Origin: Mesorhizobium sp. 1M-11
GTDB taxonomy: Bacteria > Pseudomonadota > Alphaproteobacteria > Rhizobiales > Rhizobiaceae
Length of the DNA stretch: 64,000 bases
Direction of reading: 5' to 3'
NCBI RefSeq assembly: GCF_001303895.1
Contig: NZ_LJSD01000017.1
Span: forward strand, 1 to 64,000
In this document: piece by piece, positions 28,412 through 36,864 of the stretch
How the letters are laid out: each line of letters opens with the position of its first letter
Numbering within the stretch: the stretch's first letter is position 1
Position numbers and translations under genes: made by a program
Notes under the pieces: model-generated
What the model saw: only the letters and a program-made list of their open reading frames with translations
The model's database searches: none
What the model was told of the DNA's origin: nothing

Positions 28412-29782
28412 TTAGAGACCTCGAGCCTGACGTGTCCTAGAGTAGGCCCAATCCAAAGCCAGCATGAGCGCCAGCGAAATCCCGACCAGCGGGAAAATGA
28501 CGCCGCCGACGATCAGGATGGCCAACAAGCCGCGAAACACACGTTTGTCAGCGGGCAGAGGAGGAACGCCGAACGAACCCGAGGGTCGCCGTTTCCACCA
28601 CATGACGGCTGCCGACACGGCAAGCATGACGATCGCGATACAGGCGGCAAGCAGCACCAGCTGGTTCGCAAGGCCGAATTGCTGGCCCATATGGACGCTG
28701 ATGCCCCATTCGATCGCTTTGGCAAATGGACCGTACTCGGCATAGCTGACATCGATCAACGGCCTGCCCGAATACTGGTCCAGATGGATGACGCGCTGGC
28801 TCGAAAGATCGTCGGGAAAGACGGAGCCGGTGTAGACGCCGGATGGATCGGTTGGAAGATTGACTGAATAGCCCTTGTGAAGGCCGAGCTTCTCAAAGGT
28901 AGCCACGGCTTCATCCAGCCCGACCGGTCTCGCCTGGTCATCCTGCCCTGATGATTGCGGCACTTTGGCTTGTTCAAGGGACCAGGACATCTGGGCGATG
29001 TGATTGGCATGTTCGTCCGACATCGGAACTCCGGTCCAGACGCCCGCAGGATAACCGTAATTGTTGCCGTTTACCCAATCGTTGACCTTGGCGCCCCACA
29101 CCCCAGACCACGGCATTCCTGTGATCGCGAGGAACACGATGAAGAAGCCGACGAAGATGCCAGTAACCGCATGAGTGTCCCGCCAGAATACGCGTCGGCT
29201 CGGCGTGCCTCTTACGTTGATCACGCCGCCCGTCTGACGACGCGGCCACCAGAGATAAATTCCGGTGCCGACCAGCAGGATCGACCAGCCGCCGGCGATC
29301 TCGATGAGCATGCGCGTAAAAGAGCCGAAATATTTGAGGCTGTGCAGGTAGCGGATGGTCCACATCACCGTGCCTCGGTCGGGCAGGGCACCGAGCACCT
29401 TGCCGGTGTAGGGATCGACATAGACCGCGAGCTTGCCCTGCTCAGCAGCGTCAACTGTGATTTCGGCGGAATTGTCGAAAGATGCCGGATCGGTGAATTT
29501 GACGGCTGTTCCGGGATATGCCGCCACGGCAGCGGTGATCATTGCAGAGGGCAGCGCCTTTGCAGTGCCTTGCTGGACCTCCACGCGCTTGAGGTCGGAA
29601 TGAATGATCGCGTCGATCTCGTCCTTGAAAAGGTAGAGCGCGCCCGTGACCGCGAGCGTGATCATGAAAGGCAGGACAAGAAGCCCTGCATAAAAATGCC
29701 AGCGCCAGACAGCGCGATAAAGGTCGGACGTGGAGCGCGCAACGATGTCTGCGGGCTCCCGCCCGAGGGTGAGTTCGGACAT
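28412..29782 (-). CDS. PepSY-associated TM domain protein
   Basis: A 456-residue inner-membrane protein of the PepSY_TM family (PiuB-like), often found with TonB-dependent receptors and proposed to reduce ferric siderophores or handle metals. Four membrane segments are seen, near residues 25-50, 190-215, 240-260 and 400-420, with large periplasmic PepSY-type regions between them. The first helix reads FYAGLLVLPFMITLAVTGALY. The ATG at 29782 gives the family start; a longer in-phase frame upstream is not credible. DUF2946 lies 62 bases upstream on the same strand. Confidence 0.85.
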   Translation of the reverse strand: MSELTLGREPADIVARSTSDLYRAVWRWHFYAGLLVLPFMITLAVTGALYLFKDEIDAIIHSDLKRVEVQQGTAKALPSAMITAAVAAYPGTAVKFTDPASFDNSAEITVDAAEQGKLAVYVDPYTGKVLGALPDRGTVMWTIRYLHSLKYFGSFTRMLIEIAGGWSILLVGTGIYLWWPRRQTGGVINVRGTPSRRVFWRDTHAVTGIFVGFFIVFLAITGMPWSGVWGAKVNDWVNGNNYGYPAGVWTGVPMSDEHANHIAQMSWSLEQAKVPQSSGQDDQARPVGLDEAVATFEKLGLHKGYSVNLPTDPSGVYTGSVFPDDLSSQRVIHLDQYSGRPLIDVSYAEYGPFAKAIEWGISVHMGQQFGLANQLVLLAACIAIVMLAVSAAVMWWKRRPSGSFGVPPLPADKRVFRGLLAILIVGGVIFPLVGISLALMLALDWAYSRTRQARGL

Positions 29783-29843
29783 GGGTATCTCCTGACGTGA
29801 AAAGTAGCACGGCGAGCGAAGTCGCCGCGCTGGAACGAGATGG

Positions 29844-30242
29844 TCAGGAAAAAGATGGAGGTGCGCGAGGCCCGGGAACGAAGCCGCGCAGTGACGGCGT
29901 GAATGGGCTGGCGGCAAGTTGTGGGCGGACCGGCTCTGTCCGAACGGCGATCACATAGACATGGTCCTGGCCGCCCAGGACAGCCGGGGCCGCGAGCCCG
30001 GTAACGCTGCACAGCGCCGCGCAAGGGCAGGTGTTGTCCTTGCCGGCTGGCCCGGTCGGATCCGATGAGGAATCCGCGCCGTCTGTCGTACAGATGACGT
30101 GCAGTGGATCTGCGGCCGAGGCCGCCATCGCACCTTGCGTCATGCCCGCAACAAAAGCCTGCAACAGGAACAGATAGACAAGCATCACTGCGACGGCAGT
30201 GGCCGTCAGCCTGTCCCTCAAAATGTCCCGCGCGGCTCCCAT
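29844..30242 (-). CDS. DUF2946-like small envelope protein
   Basis: A 132-residue protein with an N-terminal membrane segment or signal anchor (AVAVMLVYLFLLQAFVAGM, residues 16-34). A Cys-bearing region follows (VICTTDG ... CPCAALC) and a Pro-rich tail. This ICT.DG plus CPCA.LC arrangement resembles DUF2946 proteins, which often accompany copper or iron uptake genes. It is upstream of the PepSY gene in a likely operon. The Cys/Asp arrangement suggests metal binding, but that is inference. Confidence 0.65.
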   Translation of the reverse strand: MGAARDILRDRLTATAVAVMLVYLFLLQAFVAGMTQGAMAASAADPLHVICTTDGADSSSDPTGPAGKDNTCPCAALCSVTGLAAPAVLGGQDHVYVIAVRTEPVRPQLAASPFTPSLRGFVPGPRAPPSFS

Positions 30243-30386
30243 GGGCTTCAGATGCCAGACTCTTGCCGTGAAGTCACTGCGGCAGATGACGCGGGGGGAG
30301 GGAGGGTGACTGAGACCCCTGACCGCCTAGCGAGACAGCACGGCATCTTGGCGAAGAGGACCTGACATCGGCTTGTTCAGAGAATT

Positions 30387-31070
30387 TCACGGTTTTGGAG
30401 CAAGGCCGTCAAGCAGGAAGTCGAGGCCTTTGCGGAAGACACCGTCCCAATCGTTGTCCAACGGCAGGCGCGAGCGCTCGATTGTCGGGTAGCGTTCACT
30501 GAGATGCAGGCGCTGCTGCGCGGCAGCTTGATCGTCATTCGAGAGGTCGAAGCTCGCTCGGGTGATGGTGGCGCCCATCACATGGTTCCAAAGCGACCAT
30601 ATCGCGACATTCAGATTTGCATCGGCAACACCCGCCCCGGACAAGGTCTTTCCCAAGAGCTCCAGGCGATAAAGGATGTTCGGGCCAAGCGCTCGGCTCG
30701 GCAAAAGCGACGCCGACCAGGGATGGCGAAGCATCTGGGCGCGCCAGTCTTCCAGGATATGAATGACTTCCGCGCGCCAGTCCTGGGTTCCGGCCGCTTG
30801 TGGCTGTCCGCGATATTCAAGCACCATGTCCAGCGCCAGATCAAAGACATCCTCTTTGGTGTCGACGTGCCAATACAGGCTCATCACGCCTGAGCCGAGG
30901 CGATCGGCCAGCCGACGCATCGTCAATCCATCGACGCCATGGACATCCAGCAATTCCACCGCCGTTGCCGCAATGCGTTCCAGCGAGAGTGGCGTTTCAC
31001 TGCGCGGCTGAGGTACGGATCCCGCCCGTTGAGACCGCGTGCTTCGGGTGCCGCTGCGTTTGGCTGCCAT
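30387..31070 (-). CDS. TetR/AcrR-family transcriptional regulator
   Basis: A 227-residue repressor-type protein. The N-terminal HTH is RIAATAVELLDVHGVDGLTM followed by MSLYWHVDTKEDVFDLAL (about residues 33-80). The rest is an all-alpha ligand-binding domain of the TetR_C type with a WSLWNHVMGATI helix. The first 28 residues are basic and low-complexity. It diverges from the Rid-family gene, and a perfect palindrome lies between them, the likely binding site. The ligand is unknown. Confidence 0.88.
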   Translation of the reverse strand: MAAKRSGTRSTRSQRAGSVPQPRSETPLSLERIAATAVELLDVHGVDGLTMRRLADRLGSGVMSLYWHVDTKEDVFDLALDMVLEYRGQPQAAGTQDWRAEVIHILEDWRAQMLRHPWSASLLPSRALGPNILYRLELLGKTLSGAGVADANLNVAIWSLWNHVMGATITRASFDLSNDDQAAAQQRLHLSERYPTIERSRLPLDNDWDGVFRKGLDFLLDGLAPKP

Positions 31071-31137
31071 TCATCTTCCTCGCTGGTGAGCATCCCGACC
31101 TTGGCAGGCGACGTCAGGAATGTCGATGTCGGGCGCT

Positions 31138-31184
31138 TGACTCGTACATTGTACCATAGGATGACTCGTATAGTGTACGAGTCA
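31138..31184. promoter_or_regulatory. TetR-type operator: perfect 9-bp inverted repeat plus extra half-site
   Basis: TGACTCGTA (31162-31170) and TACGAGTCA (31176-31184) form a perfect inverted repeat with a 5-base spacer. The same half-site TGACTCGTA occurs again at 31138-31146, 24 bases upstream. It sits between tetR and the Rid-family gene, so it probably controls both. Confidence 0.7.
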
Positions 31185-31262
31185 ATCGCGTCGGCGACAG
31201 GGCTGGAATTCGGTCACGTCGCCTGCGACGACCCGTCGCTCGTCGTCCGCGGAGCCGAAATC

Positions 31263-31745
31263 ATGTCACGCGCAATCAGACATCTGTTTATCGAAGGGCT
31301 AATCATCATGACCATGGCAGTTTCCACTGCGGCGAATGCGAGGGATCACAAGCTGACCATCGTCAATCCAAAGAACCTCTACGACCCGTCGCCGAATGGC
31401 TACAGCACGGCGGTGATCACGCCTGCGGGAGCGCGGGTGGCCTACATCTCTGGACAGGGCGGCCAGGATGGCACCGGAGCCTTGTCACCCGATTTCGCCG
31501 CCCAGGTTAAGCAGGCCTACGCAAATCTGCGGGCCGCCCTCGATGGGATCGGCGCCAGGCCGGATCAGGTCGCCAAGCTCACTGTCTTCGTGGTCGACCA
31601 CGACATGTCCAAGCTTGGGGTGTTGACCGAGAACGTCAAGGAAATGTTCGGCGAGACACTGCCGGCGCAGACCCTGGTTCCCGTTCCCAAGCTTGCAATC
31701 GACCCCATGCAGTTCGAGGTCGAAGCCGTCGTCATTCTGGAGTAG
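31263..31745 (+). CDS. Exported Rid-family (YjgF/UK114) protein
   Basis: A 160-residue Rid-family protein with a likely Sec signal peptide: basic MSRAIRH, hydrophobic LIIMTMAV, and an ANA cleavage motif near residue 29. The Rid core follows (AYISGQGGQDGTG; FAAQVKQAYANLRAALDGIGA; LTVFVVDH). At the place of the conserved catalytic Arg in RidA (PARxxVEV type) the sequence has PAQTLVPV, so the imine-deaminase Arg is replaced by Gln. It may therefore belong to a different Rid subgroup. Longer in-phase starts exist upstream, but the ATG at 31263 gives the signal peptide. It is under the TetR operator. Confidence 0.75.
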   Translation: MSRAIRHLFIEGLIIMTMAVSTAANARDHKLTIVNPKNLYDPSPNGYSTAVITPAGARVAYISGQGGQDGTGALSPDFAAQVKQAYANLRAALDGIGARPDQVAKLTVFVVDHDMSKLGVLTENVKEMFGETLPAQTLVPVPKLAIDPMQFEVEAVVILE

Positions 31746-31868
31746 GGCGGCCAGGGCTACGAGAATGCGCGGCCGGTTGCAGGACATGCATGTCCCTGTT
31801 GAGATGAAAAGCGCTCCGCGAGCCGGCAGCGAGGTTTCGCGGACCGGCCTGCGGACAGCTGGCTTGCT

Positions 31869-34190
31869 TCAAGGCAGCGTATAGGCGATGACGTAGTCGC
31901 CCGGCTTGGTGCCGACCGAGCCGTGCCCGCCGGCGACCATCACCACATATTGCTTGCCGCTCGCGGTGGCGTAGGTCATCGGCGTGGCCTGGCCGCCGGC
32001 GGGTAGCCTTGCTTTCCAGAGCTCCTTGCCGCTCGTCACGTCATAGGCGCGCAGATAGTTGTCGACGGCAGCCCCCAGGAACGCCACGCCGCCTCGCGTC
32101 AGCATCGGACCACCGATGCCGGGTACTCCAAGTTTGAAGGGCAGGGGCAACGGCGTCATGTCGGTGACGGTACCGTTCTTGTGTTTATAGGCGATCTTGC
32201 CGGACTTCAGGTCGACGCCGGCGACATAACCCCATGGCGGCGCCTGGCAGGGAATGCCGAACGGGCCGAGGAACGGGCCCATATAGACGCCGTAAGGCGC
32301 GCCCTCGTTGCGGTTCAGCCCTTGCTCACTGCCCTTCTCGTTGCTGCCCTTCGGCGGAATGTCGGCACGAGGCACCAGGCGCGAGGTGAAGGCGAGATAG
32401 GTCGGCATGCCGAACATGATCTGCCGTTCTGGATCGACCGCCACGCTGCCCCAGTTGAAGACGCCGAAATTGCCGGGATAGACGATGGTGCCCTGCAGCG
32501 AGGGCGGCGTGTAGCGGCCTTCATATTTCAGGCGGTGGAAGTCGATGCGGCACATCAGCTGGTCGAACAGCGAGACGCCCCACATGTCCTTCTCTTGCAG
32601 CGGCGGCGGCGAGAAGGTGAGATCGGAGATCGGCTGCGTCGGTGCAGTGAAGTCCTCTGGAATGGCGCCGCCCGGTGCTGGCTCTTCGCGCACCGGGATG
32701 ATCGGCTCACCCGTGCGCCGGTCGAGCACATAGATGTCGCCCTGCTTGGTCGGGCCGACCAGCGCGGGCACGATGGCGCCGTCCGCCTTGGTCAGGTCGA
32801 ACAGCACCGGCTGGGCGGGAACGTCCATGTCCCAGAGATCGTGATGCACTGTCTGGCGGACCCAGCGCAGCTTGCCGGTGAGGATATCCAGCGCCACGAT
32901 CGAGGATGAGAAACGCTCGACATTGTCGCTGCGCCCCATGCCGAGCTGATCCGGCACCTGATTGCCGAGCGGGATATAGACCAGCCCGAGACGGTCATCG
33001 ACGCTGAACACCGACCAGCTGTTAGGCGAGTTGGTCGTATAGGTCTTGCCTTCCGCGATCGGGGTGGTGTCGTCGGGATTGCCCGAATCCCAATTCCAGA
33101 GCAGTGCGCCGGTGCGGATGTCGAAGGCGCGGATGACGCCCGACTGTTCCTGCGTAGAATAGTTGTCGTTGACCGCCCCGCCGATAATCAGCTTGTCGTC
33201 GACAGCGACCGGCGGCGAGGTGGAGTAATAATAGCCGGCTGGATTGTATTTCATGCCGGCTTCGAGATGCAGCACGCCCTTGTCGGCGAAGCTCTCGCAA
33301 ACCTTGCCGGTGGCGGCGTCGAGCGCGATCAGCCTTGCGTCCGAGGTTGGCAGATAGACGCGCGCGGCGCAGGGCTGGTCGGCTGCGACCGAGGTGTCCG
33401 CCCAATAGGTGACACCACGGCAGGTCTGGTGCTGACGGTCGGGATTGAGGCCCGGCTTGGCGTCGAATTTCCATTTCTCCTTGCCGCTCTCGGCATCGAG
33501 CGCGATTGCCAGATTGTGCGGCGTACACAGATACAGCGTATCGCCAACCTTCAGCGGCGTGACCTGATAGGTGGTTTCGCCGATATCGTCGGGCAGCTTC
33601 ACGTCGCCCGTCTGGTATTGCCACGCCACCCTCAGGTTCGCCACATTGCCCGGGTTGATCTGGTCAAGTGGGGAATAGCGCTGGCCGAACTGCGTGCGCC
33701 CATATTGATGCCAGTCGCCTGGCGGGACGAGATTGCCGAGGGAAGCGACAGCAGCCCCTTCCTTCGGAAGCTCGCCCGGCAAATCGTGCGGATCGGTGGT
33801 CATCGAATAGGCCGCGACCGCGATGGCCGCCAGCACGGGGATGGCCAATGGCCATGGGCTTGGCGTAGGCCCATCCGCGGAACGAAGCGAACGACGCACC
33901 CAGGGCGTGAGCAGCCAGAGTCCGATGAGAATGATCAGGCCGCCGCGCGGACCGAGCTGCCACCAGTCGAATCCGACTTCCCAGATTGCCCAGGCGAGCG
34001 CTGCAATGATCAGGAGTGCGTAGACCCAGAGTGCCAGGTAGCTGCGCCTGTAAAGCAGCAGCGCCACCACGAGGAAGATGATGCCGATGGCGAGATAGGC
34101 CGGACTGCCGCCAAGAGTGACAAGCCATATGCCGCCGGCTCCGAGCAGAAGGCCGAGCAAGCCTAGCAGGAGAGATGTGAACATGATCAT
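31869..34190 (-). CDS. gcd: Membrane-bound PQQ-dependent glucose dehydrogenase
   Basis: A 773-residue quinoprotein that oxidises glucose to gluconolactone in the periplasm and passes electrons to ubiquinone. The N-terminal 150 residues hold about five membrane segments. The rest is the eight-bladed beta-propeller with PQQ, starting at WHQYGRTQFGQRYSPLDQIN; HHDLWDMDVPAQPVLFDL and WGVSLFDQ are family segments. Gluconic acid production is tied to mineral phosphate solubilisation in rhizobia. It converges with the Rid-family gene and diverges from the CDF gene across a candidate two-way stress promoter. PQQ synthesis genes are not in the window. Confidence 0.94.
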   Translation of the reverse strand: MIMFTSLLLGLLGLLLGAGGIWLVTLGGSPAYLAIGIIFLVVALLLYRRSYLALWVYALLIIAALAWAIWEVGFDWWQLGPRGGLIILIGLWLLTPWVRRSLRSADGPTPSPWPLAIPVLAAIAVAAYSMTTDPHDLPGELPKEGAAVASLGNLVPPGDWHQYGRTQFGQRYSPLDQINPGNVANLRVAWQYQTGDVKLPDDIGETTYQVTPLKVGDTLYLCTPHNLAIALDAESGKEKWKFDAKPGLNPDRQHQTCRGVTYWADTSVAADQPCAARVYLPTSDARLIALDAATGKVCESFADKGVLHLEAGMKYNPAGYYYSTSPPVAVDDKLIIGGAVNDNYSTQEQSGVIRAFDIRTGALLWNWDSGNPDDTTPIAEGKTYTTNSPNSWSVFSVDDRLGLVYIPLGNQVPDQLGMGRSDNVERFSSSIVALDILTGKLRWVRQTVHHDLWDMDVPAQPVLFDLTKADGAIVPALVGPTKQGDIYVLDRRTGEPIIPVREEPAPGGAIPEDFTAPTQPISDLTFSPPPLQEKDMWGVSLFDQLMCRIDFHRLKYEGRYTPPSLQGTIVYPGNFGVFNWGSVAVDPERQIMFGMPTYLAFTSRLVPRADIPPKGSNEKGSEQGLNRNEGAPYGVYMGPFLGPFGIPCQAPPWGYVAGVDLKSGKIAYKHKNGTVTDMTPLPLPFKLGVPGIGGPMLTRGGVAFLGAAVDNYLRAYDVTSGKELWKARLPAGGQATPMTYATASGKQYVVMVAGGHGSVGTKPGDYVIAYTLP

Positions 34191-34372
34191 GGTGCCGCCC
34201 AGACGTTTGGACTGTTGAATGACAGCTCGTAGAAGCCCGCGACCCCAAGTGACCTTAACCCGTTATTGCGATTGATGAAAGGCGTGCGGTACCGGCTGGC
34301 CGGATGACGGCGTGTCATACGTTTTCATGATCGGGTAAACGGCCAGAAGTGCTATCACTGCGGCACTTAAGC

Positions 34373-34399
34373 GGAACCGGTAAGCTGGCGGACTGTTCC
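34373..34399. promoter_or_regulatory. Candidate bidirectional EcfG/RpoE2-type stress promoter
   Basis: On the plus strand GGAAC (34373-34377) is followed after 18 bases by TT (34396-34397), toward the CDF gene at 34429. On the minus strand GGAAC (34399-34395) is followed after 18 bases by TT (34376-34375), toward gcd. Both match the GGAAC-N18-TT consensus described for RpoE2 in Sinorhizobium. The same 27 bp thus serves both directions. Confidence 0.6.
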
Positions 34400-34428
34400 C
34401 TAGAATATCAAGCGGGGCTCGAGTAGAG

Positions 34429-35370
34429 ATGGCGTCGCAATCGAAGAAGGTCATCTACGCCGCGCTTGCCGGCAATCTCGGCATCGCGATCGCCAAATTC
34501 GCCGCTGCGGCCTGGACCGGCAGTTCGGCGATGCTCAGCGAAGGCGTGCATTCGCTGGTCGATACCGGCAACCAGGGCCTGCTTCTCTACGGATTGAAGC
34601 GCTCCGCGCACCCGCCGGACCGCGCCCATCCCCTCGGCTATGGACGGGAACTGTATTTCTGGGCGTTCATCGTGGCGCTGCTGATCTTTTCCCTCGGCGC
34701 CGGCGTCTCCATCTACGAAGGCATCGTCCACATTCTGTCGCCGCAGAAGATCGAGGACCCGCTGATCACCTATGTGGTGCTCGGTGTATCGGTGGTTTTC
34801 GAAGGCACGTCGTGGTGGATCGCGTTGCGGGAATTCCGCAAGGACAAAGCACCCGGGGGCTATGTGGATGCCGTCCTGCAAAGCAAGGATCCAACCGTCT
34901 TCACCGTGCTGTTCGAAGACAGCGCCGCCCTGGTCGGTCTGCTGATTGCTTTCATCGGCATTTTCACTTCCCAGCTTTTCGACATGCCGCAGTTGGACGG
35001 CGTGGCGTCGATCGGTATCGGCCTCGTCCTGGCATTCGTGGCGGTGATCCTCGCCCGCGAAAGCAAAGGGCTGCTGATCGGGGAAGCGGCAGCGCCCGAA
35101 CTGCAACGCTCGATCCTTGCCATTGCGGAATGCGATCCGGCTGTCGATCATGCCAATGGGGTTTTGACCGTGCATCTCGCTCCGAAGCAAGTGGTCGCGA
35201 ATTTGAGTTTGGAGTTTATCGACGCGCTAACCGCTTCCGAGATTGAACTCGCAGTGGAGCGGATCGAAGCCCAAGTCAAAGCAAGCCACTCCGAAATCAC
35301 GGCGCTTTTTGTGAAACCGCAACGGGCCGGAACCTATCTTGAGCGGCGCAAAGCTGTGTCGGCGACCTGA
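34429..35370 (+). CDS. Cation diffusion facilitator transporter
   Basis: A 313-residue divalent metal/proton antiporter of the CDF family (Zn, Co, Cd, Fe or Mn efflux). Membrane segments 1-4 occupy about residues 10-140 and two more lie near 165-210. The metal-site motif of the second helix is SEGVHSLVDTGNQ (HxxxD), and HPLGYGRELYFW is the conserved loop of this subfamily. A cytoplasmic C-terminal domain of about 85 residues follows. The metal cannot be assigned. A candidate stress sigma promoter lies about 30-55 bases upstream. Confidence 0.9.
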   Translation: MASQSKKVIYAALAGNLGIAIAKFAAAAWTGSSAMLSEGVHSLVDTGNQGLLLYGLKRSAHPPDRAHPLGYGRELYFWAFIVALLIFSLGAGVSIYEGIVHILSPQKIEDPLITYVVLGVSVVFEGTSWWIALREFRKDKAPGGYVDAVLQSKDPTVFTVLFEDSAALVGLLIAFIGIFTSQLFDMPQLDGVASIGIGLVLAFVAVILARESKGLLIGEAAAPELQRSILAIAECDPAVDHANGVLTVHLAPKQVVANLSLEFIDALTASEIELAVERIEAQVKASHSEITALFVKPQRAGTYLERRKAVSAT

Positions 35371-35424
35371 CCTGCGAGATCGAAGGCCGATACGTCATGG
35401 TTGGAGTCGGAGTGGTCATCATCC

Positions 35425-35868
35425 CTACGCGTCGAGATCGATCAGGGCGATGCCAAGGTCCTCGCGCTTCGTTCGGCGCAGATAGCCCGGTGATTCCACA
35501 ACAATGGCTTCCAGCGTGGGGCGCACGAAACCTTCCATGAGGTGGCCGCCACGGGTTTGACCGTCGCTGAGGCCAAGCACGGCATGGATATGCAGGCCAG
35601 GTCTGCCGCCATCGGCGACGGCGATGTCGCCGATGGCGCTCAACACCTCACTTTGCTCGGCTACAGCGATTTTCCGGTAGGATTTCAACCGGAAATCAAA
35701 CCAGCCGACGGTGGCGCTCTCGAATGCACCGATCGCCGTCAACGAGGCGGCCGAGATCCGGTTCTCGACAGCGAAGTCCGTCAGCGCCCTTATCGCCTTT
35801 TCACCGGTATCCAGCACGACCACAAAGGTTCGCTGTCCTGAAGTCTCGCTGAGCAGCTTCGATTTCAT
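35425..35868 (-). CDS. PPC-domain (DUF296) protein
   Basis: A 147-residue protein of the PPC/DUF296 family (plants and prokaryotes conserved domain), a trimeric fold linked in plants to AT-hook proteins; bacterial members have no settled role. The core reads TFVVVLDTGEKAIRALTDFA and later LHIHAVLGLSDGQTRGGHLMEG, with the conserved His and Gly residues that may bind a metal. The ATG at 35868 follows GGAGG by four bases, which decides the start over an upstream TTG. A candidate stress promoter is 21-45 bases upstream. Confidence 0.85.
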   Translation of the reverse strand: MKSKLLSETSGQRTFVVVLDTGEKAIRALTDFAVENRISAASLTAIGAFESATVGWFDFRLKSYRKIAVAEQSEVLSAIGDIAVADGGRPGLHIHAVLGLSDGQTRGGHLMEGFVRPTLEAIVVESPGYLRRTKREDLGIALIDLDA

Positions 35869-35888
35869 GTCGCCTCCCAATTCAGGCT

Positions 35889-35913
35889 AACTCGAAACCT
35901 GGCCTCCTGTTCC
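35889..35913 (-). promoter_or_regulatory. Candidate EcfG/RpoE2-type promoter of the PPC gene
   Basis: Read on the minus strand, GGAAC (35913-35909) is followed by exactly 18 bases and then TT (35890-35889). It lies 21 bases before the PPC start codon, so the leader would be very short. Confidence 0.55.
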
Positions 35914-35971
35914 ACCGGACGGATGTTATGCATGCCCTGCCTGCCAGGGGCGAAGCCATCGAGGGACGCGA

Positions 35972-36187
35972 TCATGCCGATTGCCTTGCCGGTTTCTTTG
36001 GCATCCGAAGGCGCGCGAGGATATCGGTTATTGTGTCCTTGACCACCCAGACCTGATAGTGGTCGCTGCGCGCGACGGTCGACCACAGCTCGGTGTGGCC
36101 GGTTTTCTCCAGGCTGTTCATGTAGACGATGTTGTCGAAATTGACGGCGACCGCGACGCCGTTCTGATCGGTCAATTCCAGCCACAC
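35972..36187 (-). CDS. Small conserved-looking hypothetical protein
   Basis: A 71-residue protein beginning with GTG, preceded by GGAGGTGAG. It reads as a compact beta-rich domain (WLELTDQNGVAVAVNFDNI ... HYQVWVVKDTITDILARL) with no signal peptide or membrane segment. The pattern of alternating hydrophobics suggests a folded cytoplasmic protein. No family was recognised. It follows the NTF2-like gene by 92 bases on the same strand and could be read from that gene's stress promoter. Confidence 0.6.
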   Translation of the reverse strand: MWLELTDQNGVAVAVNFDNIVYMNSLEKTGHTELWSTVARSDHYQVWVVKDTITDILARLRMPKKPARQSA

Positions 36188-36279
36188 GATCTCACCTCCA
36201 TGTCACTGCTGCCTGACGGCCGGACCAGATCGCAGGAGCAGAACGGCGTCCTGATCGAGGCGATGCATCGGCGGATCGG

Positions 36280-36672
36280 TCAGGCAGCTTTCGCCATATC
36301 GGCATGGCGATGGACGAGTTTCCAAGCGCCCGCCTCACGGCGAAACAGTTCGGTGATCCTGAGCGACATCGGAACCATTTTGCCGTCCATGTCCACCTCG
36401 GCGTACTGGAACCCGCACCAGTAGGCGATCTCGCCCTCGGAACCGGACTGGACGATCTCGAGATGGCTGTTGCCATTGACGCCGAAGGCCATGGCTCCTT
36501 TGGAAAATGCCGCCTTGATTTCCTCCGGACCCTGGACGGCGTGGCCGTCCGGGCCAAAGAACGAGGCCGGACCGTGCTCCGTTGTCAACGCGTTCACCGG
36601 CGCTGCATCGCCCTGGCAGTAAGCAAGTGCCGCCTGATCGCGTTCGCGCATGAATGTCATGAAATCCGTCAT
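36280..36672 (-). CDS. NTF2-like (SnoaL/DUF4440-type) protein
   Basis: A 130-residue protein with the cone-shaped NTF2-like fold. The opening helix (FMTFMRERDQAALAYCQGD), the central HAVQGPEEIKAAFSKG and the closing strand ELFRREAGAWKLVHRHAD are typical of SnoaL/YybH-type proteins. Members act as small hydrolases/isomerases or bind ligands; the role here is unknown. It diverges from the HWE kinase, with a candidate stress promoter on each strand in the shared 190-base gap. Confidence 0.8.
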   Translation of the reverse strand: MTDFMTFMRERDQAALAYCQGDAAPVNALTTEHGPASFFGPDGHAVQGPEEIKAAFSKGAMAFGVNGNSHLEIVQSGSEGEIAYWCGFQYAEVDMDGKMVPMSLRITELFRREAGAWKLVHRHADMAKAA

Positions 36673-36719
36673 GGTTTTCGCCTGGTTGCGAGCGCCTCGG
36701 CGCTCTGTTTGAACTGGCT

Positions 36720-36744
36720 AACCAACGATCCTGGTGATGGTTCC
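36720..36744 (-). promoter_or_regulatory. Candidate EcfG/RpoE2-type promoter of the NTF2-like gene
   Basis: Minus strand: GGAAC (36744-36740), 18 bases, TT (36721-36720), about 48 bases before the start codon at 36672. Confidence 0.6.
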
Positions 36745-36801
36745 GAGGAATGTGGGGCGAACCCAGTCCCGACTGCCAGCCTTGGTCGGTTACAGATTTT
36801 T

Positions 36802-36826
36802 GGAACCACCGTGGGAGAACCGGATT
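36802..36826 (+). promoter_or_regulatory. Candidate EcfG/RpoE2-type promoter of the HWE kinase gene
   Basis: Plus strand: GGAAC (36802-36806), 18 bases, TT (36825-36826), about 40 bases before the kinase start. Confidence 0.55.
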
Positions 36827-36864
36827 CTTCTCTGGATGCATTACGACGCGCGTGACCGGAGGGA

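Noticed and set aside
34263..34454. A 63-codon minus-strand frame with a hydrophobic stretch upstream of gcd
   Set aside because: Its start lies inside the CDF gene, upstream of the candidate promoter; the only later starts lack a ribosome site. A 31-residue product from an internal GTG cannot be excluded.
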